A stretch of DNA of 64,000 nucleotides from Zymoseptoria tritici IPO323 (lineage: Eukaryota; Ascomycota; Dothideomycetes; Mycosphaerellales; Mycosphaerellaceae): NCBI RefSeq assembly GCF_000219625.1, contig NC_018213.1:1854055-1918054 (forward strand), given 5' to 3'. Below, one piece after another: positions 11,840 through 24,066 of this stretch. The notes beneath the pieces are model-generated. The model saw only the letters and a program-made list of their open reading frames with translations. It did no database searches and was not told where the DNA came from. Both the position numbers and the translations under genes were made by a program. The first letter of the stretch is position 1. Each line of letters begins with the position of its first letter.

Positions 11840-13927
11840 CTGGACAGCTCAGGCTCGGACTCCTCAGACGCGTTGACACGACACCTATTGGATCGGCAGA
11901 CAATAAGTCTGACATGCAAGTCCGCGCCACATTGGTATCTGCTGCAGCCTGCAGGACGGCAGAGATGTGGTTACTTCTGCAAGAGATCGTACAGCTGCGG
12001 GAAATGCTGACCAGCTGGCGAGGTCTGTTCACACTCTTCCGCAGATTCATCATCCCGGCGGCATGTCGTTATTTCCTCGATATGAGTGCGCAGTCGCGCG
12101 CAAGGTGTTATATGTACGAGTCATGTCCAAGTGCAGGAGATCCACTTGAGCGTGGGAGCGAAACAACCTGAAGAAGCTGGAGAAAGAGGGCAGCATTGGA
12201 CTTGATCTCCGACTGCCAAAAACTCAAATCACAAGGTAGAACTACAATTTCTTCAATTCTCACACTTTCATCAAGCACGTCCATCATCACCGACTCATCA
12301 AGCCGAGGCCATCTCGTATCACTCCATCCTACCGACATCTATGTGATCTGGAAACGGCAAATAAGCGCCGATTATGCTGCCAGCCTGCCGCTCCCGATCG
12401 TCGTCGCCGGTCAACTGCGCTCGGCGGCTCGGCGTGTGTTGACAGCCGAAGCATGGGGTCGCATCCTCTTTGGAGTCTTGTCGTCGTTTGCTGACAACGG
12501 CTCCCGTTTCTCATCGACTCGATTGGTCCATTCCTGGCAAGAGCCGCAACAACCACAGACAGGGGTGCGTGGTCCTGCTGAGACGAGTGTGATGGAATGT
12601 ATGGACTTGCATGATCATGAATTGCGATACGCAGGTATCCGAGTACCTTGTCGACTATCCGAAAATTGGTCGGACTTGCGCGTCTATACCGCAGCGACCA
12701 CCCGAGGCTCGCCGCAGGAGCGCGGCTGGCTGACAAGGCCAAATGAACGCGCTTTTGGCCGGATGGATGGGTGCAGCACGCGGCGTCTGCCTTTTCTGCG
12801 ACGGGTGTGGCAGAAGTACCTCATTGACATCGGATAGAGTTCGCTGTCTCACCGCAACTTCGACATCACGTTTCTGGGGCCAGCTCGACTGTGCCGACGA
12901 TGACCGAACCAATGTGCGTGCAAGACACGGTCGGCAGTGATCTGTTCGCCAGCTTGACGCGATGCATATCGAACGATCGATGCGGCGTTCTGCTTGCGAG
13001 TGTCCTCACATCCACACCCTGGTCCATGCTCGCGATGCCCTGCAGCCCAGACCAGGCCTCTCATGCGCCCCGTAGTGGACCCTGCTCGCCAATCACATCA
13101 CGCCCTCTGCATTCTGAAGCGACCTCTGTACAGATGATGTGAGCATCTGGATTCGTATGCCCGCCGAAACGACAGCCATCTGCAACTTCAGCTGCACCTC
13201 ATCGAGCATCTCGAATCTCGCCCGAGAAGGAAACTGCCGACACCAGCATCTGGCCGAGCCAATCGAGTAGCGGGCACGAGACGAGGATCTTCAACGCAGT
13301 CCAGCAAACTGCATCTTGCACCGCGAGTCTCGGTATCATTTGCCTTCGCATCAACGTCCTCCTAAGCTCGCATTCCCTCACCGCGTGCTAGCCTCGCTTT
13401 CTATTCGCTTTGGACCTCAGTTCTCCGACCTGCGCCGCTACCACCGCCTCTTTCTTACACTAGTAGATCTGACTACTCGCCTGATCTTCACTAGTACGAG
13501 TACCTATTGAATGCTGGCCGGACATCACACGCCTCGACCCGGTTCTCGTCCATGCTTTCGTCATATGGGTTCATGGTGATGCCCGGAAGTGTCTTTCGCC
13601 CGAACCTTGGTCCGCATACATCTTCCCAATGAGGCCGACGTGGTCCTGGACCTTGGACTGCGTTACTGTTTGCGAACATTTGTGTGTCTTGATTATACCG
13701 GCACCGACTGTCTCCAATCTTTTCATCTGGTGCGGTCTCTTGACTGCCACGAACCGCTCCGCTCCGCTCCGCTCACTCCCGCCTTTGAGTCAAGTACACG
13801 GATTGCGCAACCTCCTGACTCTAGACCACGACCTTGCATACCGCTTGCCCCACGTCCAGCCCGGTAGACACTTTTGATAATCGAGACTGGACCTGGGCTT
13901 GTCTTTTCCAACAATCCATACCAAGCC

Positions 13928-15692
13928 ATGGAAGTAATGACGCGACCTTCTCCTTGCGGCACTACGTATCAAGCATCTACATCGCCCTCGCCACGTTGTC
14001 GATCAAGTCTCCTTTTGCGGATGGCGTACTCTTCGTCAAATGCAAGCTCATCGCCCGATCAGTCCACTCCGGACACCGATAACCAGACGGATGTTGATGG
14101 GTACAACACCGCGAATACTCCATGCACGGACATTCTCACCGCACCTAAAATCGAGGAACTGGACTTGAACTCTCCAGACGACCTGAAAGACATCGAACCA
14201 TCCACGGCCCTCACAGCGCCAAAGAAACGTGGCAGACCGAGGAAGGAACCATTCATTGGACCTCAAAAAGCATCCCATGCCAGATCAAAAACAGGCTGTG
14301 GCACCTGTCGCAGACGGAAGAAGAAGTGCGACGAAACGAAGCCATTCTGCACGAATTGCGAGAAGAACAATTACGTTTGTAGTGGCTATGAACCGAAGCA
14401 ATTATGGCGTGGTGGCCGAGTGAAAGCTCCCATGACGGAGTCACCCAACCTACCTCCGCTCGTCAAAGGAATGGATGGCAGCAATGTGTCGAGCTACTTT
14501 CTGACATATTTCACCGAACGCCTGAGCAATTGCCTGTCATTAACGGACAATTACAATCCATTTCGCACGATCATCTTCGAACGTGCGTTGCAACATAAGG
14601 GTCTGCTGCACAGTGTGCTATTCCTCTCGGGGAGCAGCCTGACTGCGACCAGCAAGGAGACGAATCAAGCATGGGAGACTTGTCAAGAGCATCATGGAAG
14701 TCAAGCGTTCAACTCACTGTTTGAGGATATTGGTAAAGCCACCGCTGCCGAGGGACAAGAATCATCCGAAGCCATGCAATTCTATGGAGACTCGTCTATC
14801 GCGCAGGCTCTGGTACTGTGTCTTCAGACAGTCTGCGCGGGAGATCTCACCGGATCATATCGCGTACGTCAATTCATTGTCTAACCACGACTTAACTAAC
14901 AACAACCTTTCTCAGACCCACCTCGACGCCATGAAACGCATGCTCACCGAAACCTCCTACACCTTCTCCGACCCGACCTTCCGCACCTTCATCCTCGAAT
15001 TCCTCCTCTACCATGACTTCTCCTCCTCCATCACCTCCCTAACAAACCCTCTCGACGCCCGCTCCCTCACCCTCATGCGCTCCTTTCACGAAACCTCTTC
15101 ATCCGACTCCTCCTCCTCCAGCGGGAACCTCCTCGGCGTGCTGGACGGTCTCTTCGACCTCCTCGCCCGAATCCGCTCCCTCCGCGACACCATCCGCGCC
15201 CTGCGTGGCATCCAAGGCCGGCACTGGCACAACTTTGACGTCTCGCAGGAAGCATTCGCCATCGACACCGCGCTGCGCCATTGGATATGTCCGCACACTC
15301 CCGACAATCCCCGATACGCCGCTTCGCTGCTCTACCGCCAATGCACCTGGATATACCTCTACCGCACGTTTCAACCCTCCATTCCATCGCCTGTGTTCAC
15401 CGAAGCGGTCGATCAGGGACTGTCGTACTTGAGAGACTTGCCTGAGGAGATGCAGAGTATCCTCCTCATGCCGTTGTTCTTGCTGGGTTGTGCGGCGTGG
15501 GAGGAGGGACAGAGGAGGGAGATTGAGAAGGCTTTGGAGCGGTTGGAGAAGTGGAGTCAGTTGGGGAATATTCGCTATGCGAGGGAGGTGATTCGGGAGG
15601 TTTGGGCGAGGATGGACCGAGGTGACGAGGAAGGCAGTTGGGATTGGGAGGATGTCTTGGGGACGAAGGGGTGGGATTTCTTGGTGACTTGA
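13928..15692 (+). CDS. Zn2Cys6 transcription factor with AT-hook
   Basis: Fungal binuclear-zinc-cluster regulator acting in the nucleus. Exons 13928-14863 and 14916-15692 flank a 52-nt GTACGT...CTCAG intron with a CTAAC branch site; the product is about 570 residues. An AT-hook (KKRGRPRKEP, about residue 98-107) is followed by the zinc cluster C-x2-C-x6-C-x6-C-x2-C-x6-C starting at GCGTCRRRKKKCDETKPFCT. The C-terminal 400 residues match the style of the fungal-specific factor domain 2 family (helical, SSYFLTYFTERLSNCLSL and later LYRQCTWIYLYRTFQPS). An alternative start lies at 14021; 13928 was preferred for its better Kozak context. Its targets cannot be inferred from neighbours. Confidence 0.87.
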
Positions 15693-16460
15693 TGCCAGAG
15701 GCTTGGTGTGAACACAAGCCTCGAGCGGAGGGAGGCATCGATCGACCTGCTCGGTCAATGACGTGTGTCGACGCAAACGAAGCACCCAATCAACGAACCG
15801 GACGATTTGGAACAATAATGCCGTGTGGACGATTCCCAAGGAACGACGAGAGATATGGAGGGAAGAGGAGGAGAAAGAGCAGCGAGGACTCCAGCACACA
15901 AAAGGGAAAAGACCTAACATTTCGGAAAACTTCCCATGTACATGCTACTTATTCTTCTGCATTGCTGTACATTATTACATACTTACGCATGGATTCGACG
16001 ATGGAGGGAGGGAGGTACACTGAGCATTGCAAGGAACAGGACATCGGTTTTTACTTTCTGAAGGAGGGATCGAGGGCTTGAGCTTGCTGGAGGTGGATTG
16101 AGCATTTTGAAGAATTCAGACCCTCTCTGGGTGCGAGCACATGCATTACGAAATTTGAGGAGGAAGACCATTTGTGCGATATATGGGCTGGGAATTTGGT
16201 TTGATGGAGATGTACATTCTTGATCTTATTTCTCAATATACGACTGTTACCTGTCGGGAACGTTTTCCCGAACCAGACTCCCTCAGACTTGAAAGAATTT
16301 CCACTCCCTGCACCTCAAGTCCCTCCCTGCACCTCAAGTCCTTCGTGTGCATGGACTCCCTCACACAAGCTTAGTCGCCGAATCGACCATGATTCCTGTC
16401 GAATCGATTAGCATCAACCATCATTTTCCGCACCATCTCGCTTTTCCGATCATCCCCAGC
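15693..16460. other. Intergenic with a small tandem repeat
   Basis: Convergent 3' ends of the zinc-cluster gene and the Cys/Ser-rich gene. An 18-bp unit (CTCCCTGCACCTCAAGTC) occurs twice, at 16304-16321 and 16323-16340. No gene seen. Confidence 0.6.
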
Positions 16461-17452
16461 TCACATCGCGAGGACTACCATCAAAATCGCGAGGAAGCAA
16501 CCTGGGAATCCGCTGAGCCATATGATGTCCACTCCGGAAGCCCGCGAGTCAACCGGCGAAGGCGCGGCGGAGGTCTCAGGTGGTTGAGCGATAGCCGACG
16601 AAGGCTGACTGGAGATCATCTGGGTGCCGGCTGGGGGAGATGCTGGAGCCATATCCGCTGTTGACTCGGGTGGAGGCTGCTGGACGATAATTTGGGTAAT
16701 AGTTGCGGGTGCGGCGGGCAGCGGTACCACGCCCGCCGACGACGATGCAATGGAACTCTGCATGTTCATTGTAGAGTAGGCCGCGGAGGTGGAGGTGGAG
16801 GCGGAGCCATCGAGAGACGCAATCGATAGGATCTGTAGTGCGAGGCTATTGAGGGCATCTGAGCTCGCCGCCCCACTATCACCGATGGAGGGTGGCAGCG
16901 GGCCCACACCGTCTGTAGTCGTGACAGCGAGGAGGACCACGGAGGCTTGAAACGTTGACACGCAATACACCTGCTTGTAGAAGCCGGAGTATATCGTTGC
17001 GCAGTAGTCGTCGCTGATGAGACGCGGGTTAGTGGCGCTCAGAGTTGCAGTGCGCTGAAAGATAGAGGATACCAGTAGAGCATGTCCGGTGTGAGTAGTG
17101 GGACGGACCCGACTGCATTACCGACGGCGCTGATCGAACATGTCGTCGGAGTTGTCGGGAAGTCTTCGCCGGCGACGCAGCCGAACCAGAGACTGGTGCT
17201 CTTGCATGTCGAGCTCGCGTAGCAAGTGTATGGCTGATCCGGGGCACCGCCCGTGTATCCGCATATCTGTGCGTTGATGATGTTGGTGTTGTCCTGCCTT
17301 CGGACAGGCGCTGCGGTGATTACTGGGTCATGAGCAGCCAAGCCGTCGGGTTGGTTGACGGCAACGGGAGGTGGTTGTAGCTCCGACAAACCGTGTGCGT
17401 GAATAGCAAGAGCAAGAGCCACGGGCCAGGCGCGAGGTTGGAGTACGAACAT
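16461..17452 (-). CDS. Secreted Cys/Ser-rich surface protein, probably GPI-anchored
   Basis: Starts with a hydrophobic leader (PVALALAIHAH at residues 10-20), has a Cys-rich front part (QICGYTGG, TCYASSTC, WFGCVAG), a Ser/Thr/Pro/Ala-rich middle, and ends in a hydrophobic tail (GCFLAILMVVLAM) with nothing after it, the pattern of fungal GPI-anchored wall proteins. Exon 1 is 17452 to about 17122 and exon 2 about 17054 to 16461 (DDYCATIYSGFYKQVYCVST follows the junction). A good donor (GTAATG at 17121) and acceptor (TTTCAG at 17055) exist, but this pair does not keep the cysteine-rich frame, so either a different junction is used or the gene is slightly damaged. No specific function can be named. 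Confidence 0.6.
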
Positions 17453-18933
17453 TTTGCAATAAAATGAACAGTCGTGTACTGCTGTGAGGGCTGAGAGTAG
17501 GAGCAATGAGCGATGTGAAACCGGACGGACGCCGCGGCTGCTTCCTTATTATGAGTATCTGGTCTTCTCGGCCTGTTGAATCAGAGGGAACTCGTTTGAT
17601 GGTGAGTAGTTCCTAGCCGGACGCCGGTTGTGCTCGTAAGAGGAATGCTCGGTCACGAAGTGACATGTGCACTCGCAAGGTAGCGAATGAGACGAGAGAT
17701 GGCGTGCGGATAGTATTCGTTTTAACTGGTCAAGTAAGTAAACCTACAGGAAGAAGTACAACCTCACGAATCGTATGGCTTGACTTGAGATATGCTCTGT
17801 TTGCCTTCATTTCTGTAGGCACCGAAGGCATCTCAATCAACGACAGTATTGTCGAGGACTGACGTAGACATGAAGGCGCCTTTGCTAGCCGATTCATGTG
17901 AAGGCGGTCGAGAAGCTGGAGAAGCCGTTCATGATTTCGGCTCTCGTTGAAGTCGATTGGAGGAGAGAGCATGGCGCGAGCTCAGCATGCAGTCAGCGAC
18001 GCCATATGAATGCGGGCTGACATTCTTGAAGTGGCAGAACCGACTCTCTTCGCTGTCATATTCAGATCATGGCGAGGCTAGCTGGTACACGGCTCCTGGA
18101 TGATGGGTCGCCAGTGACCTTGACTTTGCGTCCATGTATGCTGTGCCTCGGGTACTCAGGCTGACGGATAGACGTGGAGCAGTGGCCGAACGGCTACCTT
18201 GCTTTCGCAGAGAAGTGTCGTTCTTTTTCAGCTTCCTCCAGTCGTGTCGGAGACTAGTCCGGTGTAGAACCATAGTAGCTTTGGAAGCGTAAAAAGGTTT
18301 TGCTCGAGCCCACTGATAAAGGTACATGTCCGTCCACGGTCGGTACTCCGGTCGATGCTTCGATCCACAGGTTCGGAGTCGACGTGGGCCGTGACAACAC
18401 CAGCATTTTGCAGCGGTATTGAGCTCGAGCGCGGCAGAGGTAAATAGAAGTTTCTCCTGGTGAAGACACATCGAGCAAGGACAGAGCTCCATCGCGGATG
18501 TGATCTGTTGAAGCGAAGAGATAGTGCGAATCTCACCAGGAATGAGGTGTTGTCTTCTGGAGAATACTCTGATTATGTAAGCAGGGCTTTCGCTCCTCGA
18601 GAAGGAGAGGAGGACGTCTCAACTCGCTACGGTAGAACTACGTGATCAAGCAGAACATTGGGAGAAAGCGTGCACGCCGTCGAGCACACGAGGTAGACCG
18701 TCAGCCTTTCAGGTTTGTTGGAAGAGCCTCTAAGATACTCCATTGAACATGACCTCATGCAACCACTCAGCCTACACGTCGGCCTCCAGGCGCGTCATAC
18801 TCGCGTCTACCTGAGAGTGCCTTCCACCACCAGATCGTCGCAGCTGTTTCTCTCTTCGTAGCTCAATCAATCTTCTCTCCAACACAACACAATCCTCCCT
18901 CTCACAGCACACAACACACTAATCACCGCCACA
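17453..18933. other. Intergenic, FEN1 promoter side
   Basis: 1.48 kb with no convincing gene. Close to FEN1 a TCGCGT box (18801-18806, ACGCGA on the other strand) and a CT-rich leader precede the start; the box is like that between CDC7 and CND1 and may reflect S-phase control. Confidence 0.5.
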
Positions 18934-20166
18934 ATGGGTATCAAAGGTATGTTCATCCTCATTCACCCAGACTGCACCACACTCACCATCATCACAGGCC
19001 TGTACCCGATCATCAAGGAAAACTGCCCCGATGCAGTGAAGGAGGGAGAGATCAAGACACAGTTCGGCCGCAAAGTCGCCATCGATGCCTCCATGTCCCT
19101 CTACTCGTTCCTCGTCGCCGTACGCAGCGGCGGCGAGCAGCTCATGTCAGACACCGGCGAAACGACCTCACATTTGATGGGCATGTTCTACCGCACACTA
19201 CGCATCGTCGACAATGGCATCAAGCCCGTCTACGTCTTCGACGGCGCCCCACCAAAGCTCAAGTCCGGAGAGCTCGCCAAACGATTCCAGCGCAAGTCAG
19301 AGGCACAAGAGTCGCACGAGGAGGCCAAAGAGACGGGAACAGCAGAGGACGTGGAGAAGTTCAGTAGGCGGACAGTGAGGGTCACTCGGGAGCACAATGC
19401 AGAGGCTCAGCGCTTGCTGAAGCTCATGGGTATTCCATACATCATCGCACCTACCGAAGCAGAGGCACAGTGTGCGGTACTGGCTCGAGGAGGAAAAGTC
19501 TTCGCTGCTGCGTCAGAAGATATGGACACCCTCACATTCGCCTCACCTGTTCTCGTGCGAAAACTCACATTCGCCGAACAGCGCAAGGAGCCAGTGCAAG
19601 AGATCCACCTCGATCGTGTGCTGGAGGGACTGGAGATGGATCAGACGCAATTCATCGACTTCTGTATTCTTCTTGGCTGCGACTACCTCGATCCCGTCAA
19701 AGGCATCGGTCCGAAGAGTGCACTGGCGCTGATCAAGGAGCACAAGACGTTGGAGAACGTGGTCGTATACATTGAGAAGTCGGGCAAGTACACACTCCCA
19801 GAAGACTGGCCATACCAAGACGCACGCCAGCTGTTCCTCGAGCCGGACGTCCGCCAAGCTGATGAGCCAGAGTGCGAGTTCAAGTGGGAGGCGCCTGATG
19901 TCGACGGACTGGTCAAGTTCTTGGTCGAGGAGAAGGGCTTCTCCGAGGACCGAGTCCGCAGCGGCGCGTCTCGGCTGCAGAAGAATCTCAAGTCCGGGCA
20001 GCAGTCTCGTCTGGAAGGCTTCTTCAAGGTGCAGGAGAAGACGGATGAGCAGAAAGCCAGCCTCAAGCGCAAGAATGAGGAGAAGGTCGAGGCGGCAAAG
20101 AAGCAGAAGAAGGCAGAGGCAAAAGCAAAGAAGGACGCCAAGTCCAAGCCAAAGATGAATTCGTGA
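18934..20166 (+). CDS. fen1: Flap endonuclease 1 (FEN1/Rad27/Rad2)
   Basis: Structure-specific nuclease that removes 5' flaps in Okazaki fragment maturation and long-patch base excision repair. A tiny first exon (18934-18946, MGIK plus one base) is followed by an intron 18947-18997 and exon 18998-20166; 393 residues, as expected. The N domain has [11 protein letters not shown] with metal ligand Asp 34 and [10 protein letters not shown] with a second Asp; the I domain has PTEAEAQC and [23 protein letters not shown] contains the helix-hairpin-helix. A PCNA-binding PIP box, QSRLEGFF, lies at about 335-342, followed by a Lys-rich nuclear-localising tail. All catalytic acidic residues I can check are present. 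Confidence 0.97.
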   Translation: MGIKGMFILIHPDCTTLTIITGLYPIIKENCPDAVKEGEIKTQFGRKVAIDASMSLYSFLVAVRSGGEQLMSDTGETTSHLMGMFYRTLRIVDNGIKPVYVFDGAPPKLKSGELAKRFQRKSEAQESHEEAKETGTAEDVEKFSRRTVRVTREHNAEAQRLLKLMGIPYIIAPTEAEAQCAVLARGGKVFAAASEDMDTLTFASPVLVRKLTFAEQRKEPVQEIHLDRVLEGLEMDQTQFIDFCILLGCDYLDPVKGIGPKSALALIKEHKTLENVVVYIEKSGKYTLPEDWPYQDARQLFLEPDVRQADEPECEFKWEAPDVDGLVKFLVEEKGFSEDRVRSGASRLQKNLKSGQQSRLEGFFKVQEKTDEQKASLKRKNEEKVEAAKKQKKAEAKAKKDAKSKPKMNS

Positions 20167-20991
20167 GCCAGCTGTGGTATTTCAGGGAGTTAAAAGTGCA
20201 TTTACTTTGGGAAGCGATGGTGTTAAGGCTGGCGTTTCTTTTATGCGGGAGGGAGCTCCCAGCCAGCTACGGCTGAGCAGCGAGATATTGCGATGCAATG
20301 CTTGCGAGCAATGATTATGAGCGAGCGAGTCAGTAAGTACGTGAAGGAATCGACTTCGATGAGGGTACGGCCTCGCAAACCGGAAAGTCATCTCATGTCT
20401 CTCCGACTGTCCACAAAGCACTCATGCAACAGATAGCTGCCGAGCACAATCAGGGCATAGTCTCGAAGAGTCACGAGAGAGAAAGGGTGATTGGAGATGC
20501 GAATGACAAGCACGGCAATAAGATCTAACTTACAATGATAGTCCAAAGAATTTTGATTGTCCTGCGTAATCAGTCAACGAAAAACTGGACTTGCAATGGC
20601 GTAGAGGTAATGCTTCTCGCATGTTGACCGCGATTGTCGACTTCGTGCTCATGCGATATAGCACCTTCTCCTCGGAGGCATCAAGAGAGCTGAAGCGAAT
20701 CTCGGCTTTCGATCTCTCTGGTTCCGTGGTAGACAGCAAGTCTCCGCAGTCTAGGCTGAGAAGAAGTTGTTTGTGTATTACTATACACCTATAACGTGCC
20801 TTGACCTCGTGACCCGTCCTGTCATCTCTGTCAACACTACTGTACAATATGCCCGCCTATAGAACAACCCATCTATTCGAGCTCCATCTCGAACTGCACA
20901 GTCCAAGCCACTCAGGGGCAAGCTACGCTGTGCGTCTTCAACGACGGCCGCGGAGGTATACACGTCCCTTTCTCCCTCGTCCATGCCCTCC
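20167..20991. other. Intergenic between FEN1 and VTC4 (convergent)
   Basis: 825 bp of convergent 3' flanks. It contains one copy of the foldback repeat (listed). No gene seen. Confidence 0.6.
20871..20958 (+). repeat. Foldback element copy a
   Basis: Shares the core GAACTGCACAGTCCAAGCCA and the right border CGGAGGTA with the copies near 29.5, 34.8, 48.4 and 53.1 kb. Its arms are the most degraded of the set. Confidence 0.55.
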
Positions 20992-23526
20992 CTACCACTT
21001 ATCCCTCAACCCACCATCACCTCCACTCTTCAACCTGAATCCAACAGCAACACCCACACAAGCCACCAATCCCAGACACAAAAACGACGGACCCCATTTA
21101 TCGTGATAATTGACCGCTTTCCTCTGCTTGATCCTATCCACGCGCCAGAGGAAGATGCCCATACTGTACATGAGAGCGATGACGGAGACGACGGTAAAAG
21201 CCACGGCGGCGGCCATGCTAATGCGGTCGCCGAAGTTGAGGAGCGTGGCGGCGATCGAGCCGAGGATAATGGAGAATTCGAGCTGTGAGAAAGGGTTAGT
21301 ATGTATCATGATTTCACGGATGGACTGGACTCACCCATGCAAGGAACGTCCTCTCGGCAGCGAAGGACACCTTCGGCTCGACTCGTACAGGAACGTGGAT
21401 CTTCTTCCCCTTCGGCGCCTTGAACCTCTTTTCTGAGATCCCACGACCAGCAGGGATCCCCATCTTTCCCTCACGATCGGGTATTTGCGTTGGCTTCGGG
21501 AAAGGTGTGATAGCGCCAAGTACATAGAACAGCTTATCGGCAGTCAAGTTCGCATACGACTTTGCCAGTCGTAAGCGGTAAGTCCATCCGCCGGCTTTCT
21601 TCGCTTCGGCGAGAGCTTCTTCCTCGTCATCGGAGTCATAGAGCGGGTAGTCTTCTTCCGTGGTGTCGAGAGGCTTATGAGACATGCGTTCCTCCTCGTC
21701 CATGATGTTCGGATCGCCGTTGGAATTGCTGAGGTTTCGGTCGAGTTCGTGTTGTTCGAGAGCATCGCGGGCTGCCCGTAGACGGCGGACGTTCTCGTCG
21801 TCTTCGAGTCCTTCCTCATCTTCAATGTCAAGTTCGTCTTCCGTGTCATCGTCGAGATCGTTACTTGTGCTCGCATCTGTGCTTTGGCCGGGTCGTTCGA
21901 TGCCGAATTTGTGGCTAACGGGTTTGCGGATGTCGACGTCCATCTGTGGGAACCAGAAGGGGAGGAGGTCGATGCGGGATGGGAAGAGAGATGCACAGCC
22001 GTGGATGAACTTGGAGAATTTGGGAACAGCTTCCACAAGATGGGAGGACGTCAGCTCGCGAATCCACTCCGGAGGTTCTTGTCCGGCGGCCGTTTGAAGC
22101 TTGACTTCCAGCACGCCGTATGGGAATAGTTCGACGTCTTCTGGGGGCAATTGGCTGAAGGGGTGGTCGATGCCAATGTCCATCCGACGCCAGTTCTTTC
22201 CACTTCGCTTGCGACCATCGAGATTGTCCTCTCTTGTCATGGCCAATTCAGTATCGAGTGATACACGTACACGAGCATCTCCGGGAAGCTGGAACGCCGT
22301 GCGGTTGTAAAACGAGCGACAAACCGGCACCAACTTGCGGTCAATCACCCGGAACTGAATCTCCTTCGCCAATGCTTCCAAATCGTTGATCTCCTTCTCG
22401 CTCTTCTTTCCATCTCTCCGCGACTTCTCGAAGATCTGCTCAGTCGTCATGTCTCCACGCAGGTACGCATTGACGTTCTTCTCTTTCGTGGAGAAACGAG
22501 CCTTGACCGACTTCTCACCCGTCCAGTCCTCTCGATGCGTCTTGCGCTCAATGAAGATTGTGTCCACATCCATGCCACCATACCATCTCAGACGGATGGC
22601 CTCCGCACCTTCCGTCTTCTTCAATCGTCCCTCGTATAGCTCCCATGTCTCCGGGTTGTCGTAGTAGATCGAAGAAATGGCAGAGTCCTTCCTCTCAAAC
22701 TCCTTGCTCGGATTGAACACCAGAACCGGCAAGTGCTTGAGAATGATGAGCTTCAGCTCGGTGATGTTGTCAGGATGCACCCAGTACTTCGTCGTCTGAC
22801 GGACGAAATTCTGCTGCTTCTCGCCGGCGGCTGAATCACCCTTTGTTGGGTTTCCTCGTGTTCGGACCTGGTCGTACAGCTTGGAGAGATCGACCACCGT
22901 GCCATCGTAGTCGTCTTTGAAGAACGGTCGAGCGTTCAATCGTGCCGCGAAGACAGGCTTCAAATGCCAATGCGTCTGCTTGTCGTGCTTCTTGATGATC
23001 TTCTGAAACCCGGTATAGTTCAACTGCGTGAACTTGGCCAAGTCATGCACGTCCGCAATGATGTCCGACAAATCCTCCTCGAGCAACAGAAACTCATCTT
23101 CCGTGGGAGCATTCGCCTGCGCCTGCTCGTTATTCTGCTGCGCAGCTTCCGCCCGAGTAATAACCTCATTCACTTCCCGCTCGCTCGACTTGATCCGACG
23201 GATAATCTCCTGGCTCTTGACTTTTTGGAACGTGAAGACCTTGTCCAACTCCTGCTCGAGCTGGTTGACGAATCGCTGCTCATCTTCCTCCGACCATGGT
23301 TTGCGCTTCTGCCCGGAATTGGTGCGCACGAGCGGCGTGTGCTCGAAGTCGGTGCGGAGGGACTTCTTAAGGACCTCGTAGTCGATGTAGTAGTAGTACC
23401 AGTCCTTGATGAGAGAGCTGCGGAGCTGCTGGCCGAACCTGTTGAGTGAGGAGAATATGTTAGCGACGGTCTCGTGAAGGCGGCGGGGCACGCAGCAATA
23501 GTGGGACGGCGTGCAACGAACCTCAT
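20992..23526 (-). CDS. vtc4: Vacuolar transporter chaperone 4, polyphosphate polymerase
   Basis: Catalytic subunit of the VTC complex, which polymerises ATP gamma-phosphates into polyphosphate while moving it into the vacuole. Exons 23526-23522 (only ATGAG), 23438-21335, 21282-20992; 799 residues. The very short first exon restores the invariant SPX start M-R-F-G-Q-Q-L. The SPX domain (about 1-170) senses inositol pyrophosphates, with a Lys-rich [13 protein letters not shown] helix. The tunnel domain (about 190-500) has [24 protein letters not shown], carrying the basic residues that line the active site. An acidic linker (about 560-640) precedes three membrane helices at the C-terminus that form the VTC1-like channel domain. 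The first donor (GTTCGT) is not ideal but the junction is strongly supported by homology. Confidence 0.94.
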
Positions 23527-24066
23527 GGCGGGCGAGAGCTGTGGTCAATGGCGAGTGCCAAGGTGATGCGGGAGAAGATGCAGGACCGTCACACCGACAC
23601 CGTGTCACAGGAACCGCTCAGAGGAGGATATTTGGGTGAGAGTCTTCAACTGTGAAAGAAAACCAGACGGGATGCTCCCAACTGTGATGTGCACGGTACC
23701 TAGCGATCCAGTTCTCGGAGCTCGCAAAAGCGTCCCGAACTCAAATTATCAACGAATCACAGGCGAAGAGCTTTGCACGAGGAAGAGGCTGGCTAAGACG
23801 TCGATCATCCAGGCTCCATACCAAGGTGGCATTTTTTAGTGAGGACATAGTAGGGAAGAAATAAAATGTGTCCGATATGTGAGGATTCGTCCAGCAAAAG
23901 CACAAGTCCGCAAGATATGCGGCTATTCTTGTAGGATGCATGCATAACTGTGCCAATCACGCACGACTCATCGATACCAAGGATCCTGGTCCAGACGGCT
24001 TCGCGGTCAGTGGCTGAGCGCCGACGTTCGTTCAGGAAACAACATCCGGTTCCACTTGCTCAGAGA
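23527..24066. other. Intergenic with direct repeat A
   Basis: 540 bp upstream of VTC4 and downstream of the orphan gene. It carries the repeat at 23988-24046. No gene seen. Confidence 0.55.
23988..24046 (-). repeat. Direct repeat A flanking the orphan gene
   Basis: About 59 bp, roughly 80 percent identical to 25277-25336 in the same orientation, sharing GCGCCGACGTTC and AACAACATC. On the minus strand both copies read similar residues (ERTSALSH against KRTSAPSH), although copy A has a stop, so they look like relics of one former coding stretch. Confidence 0.6.

Larger units (their letters stand above)
9619..13927. other. Gene-poor 4.3-kb gap
   Basis: The longest stretch without a confident gene. 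Many short overlapping ORFs occur on both strands, none with a recognisable domain or clear splice structure. Base composition is not AT-rich, so it does not look like an old RIP-mutated transposon. A four-fold 5-bp microsatellite (CCGCT) sits near 13756-13775. Two ORFs that look slightly protein-like are listed separately at low confidence. The right end must hold the promoter of the Zn2Cys6 gene. Confidence 0.55.

Noticed and set aside
12196..12837. 213-residue plus-strand ORF
   Set aside because: Composition is that of translated non-coding DNA, no domain, no promoter or splice context.
13756..13775. CCGCT microsatellite
   Set aside because: Four short units only; common sequence and no sign of function.
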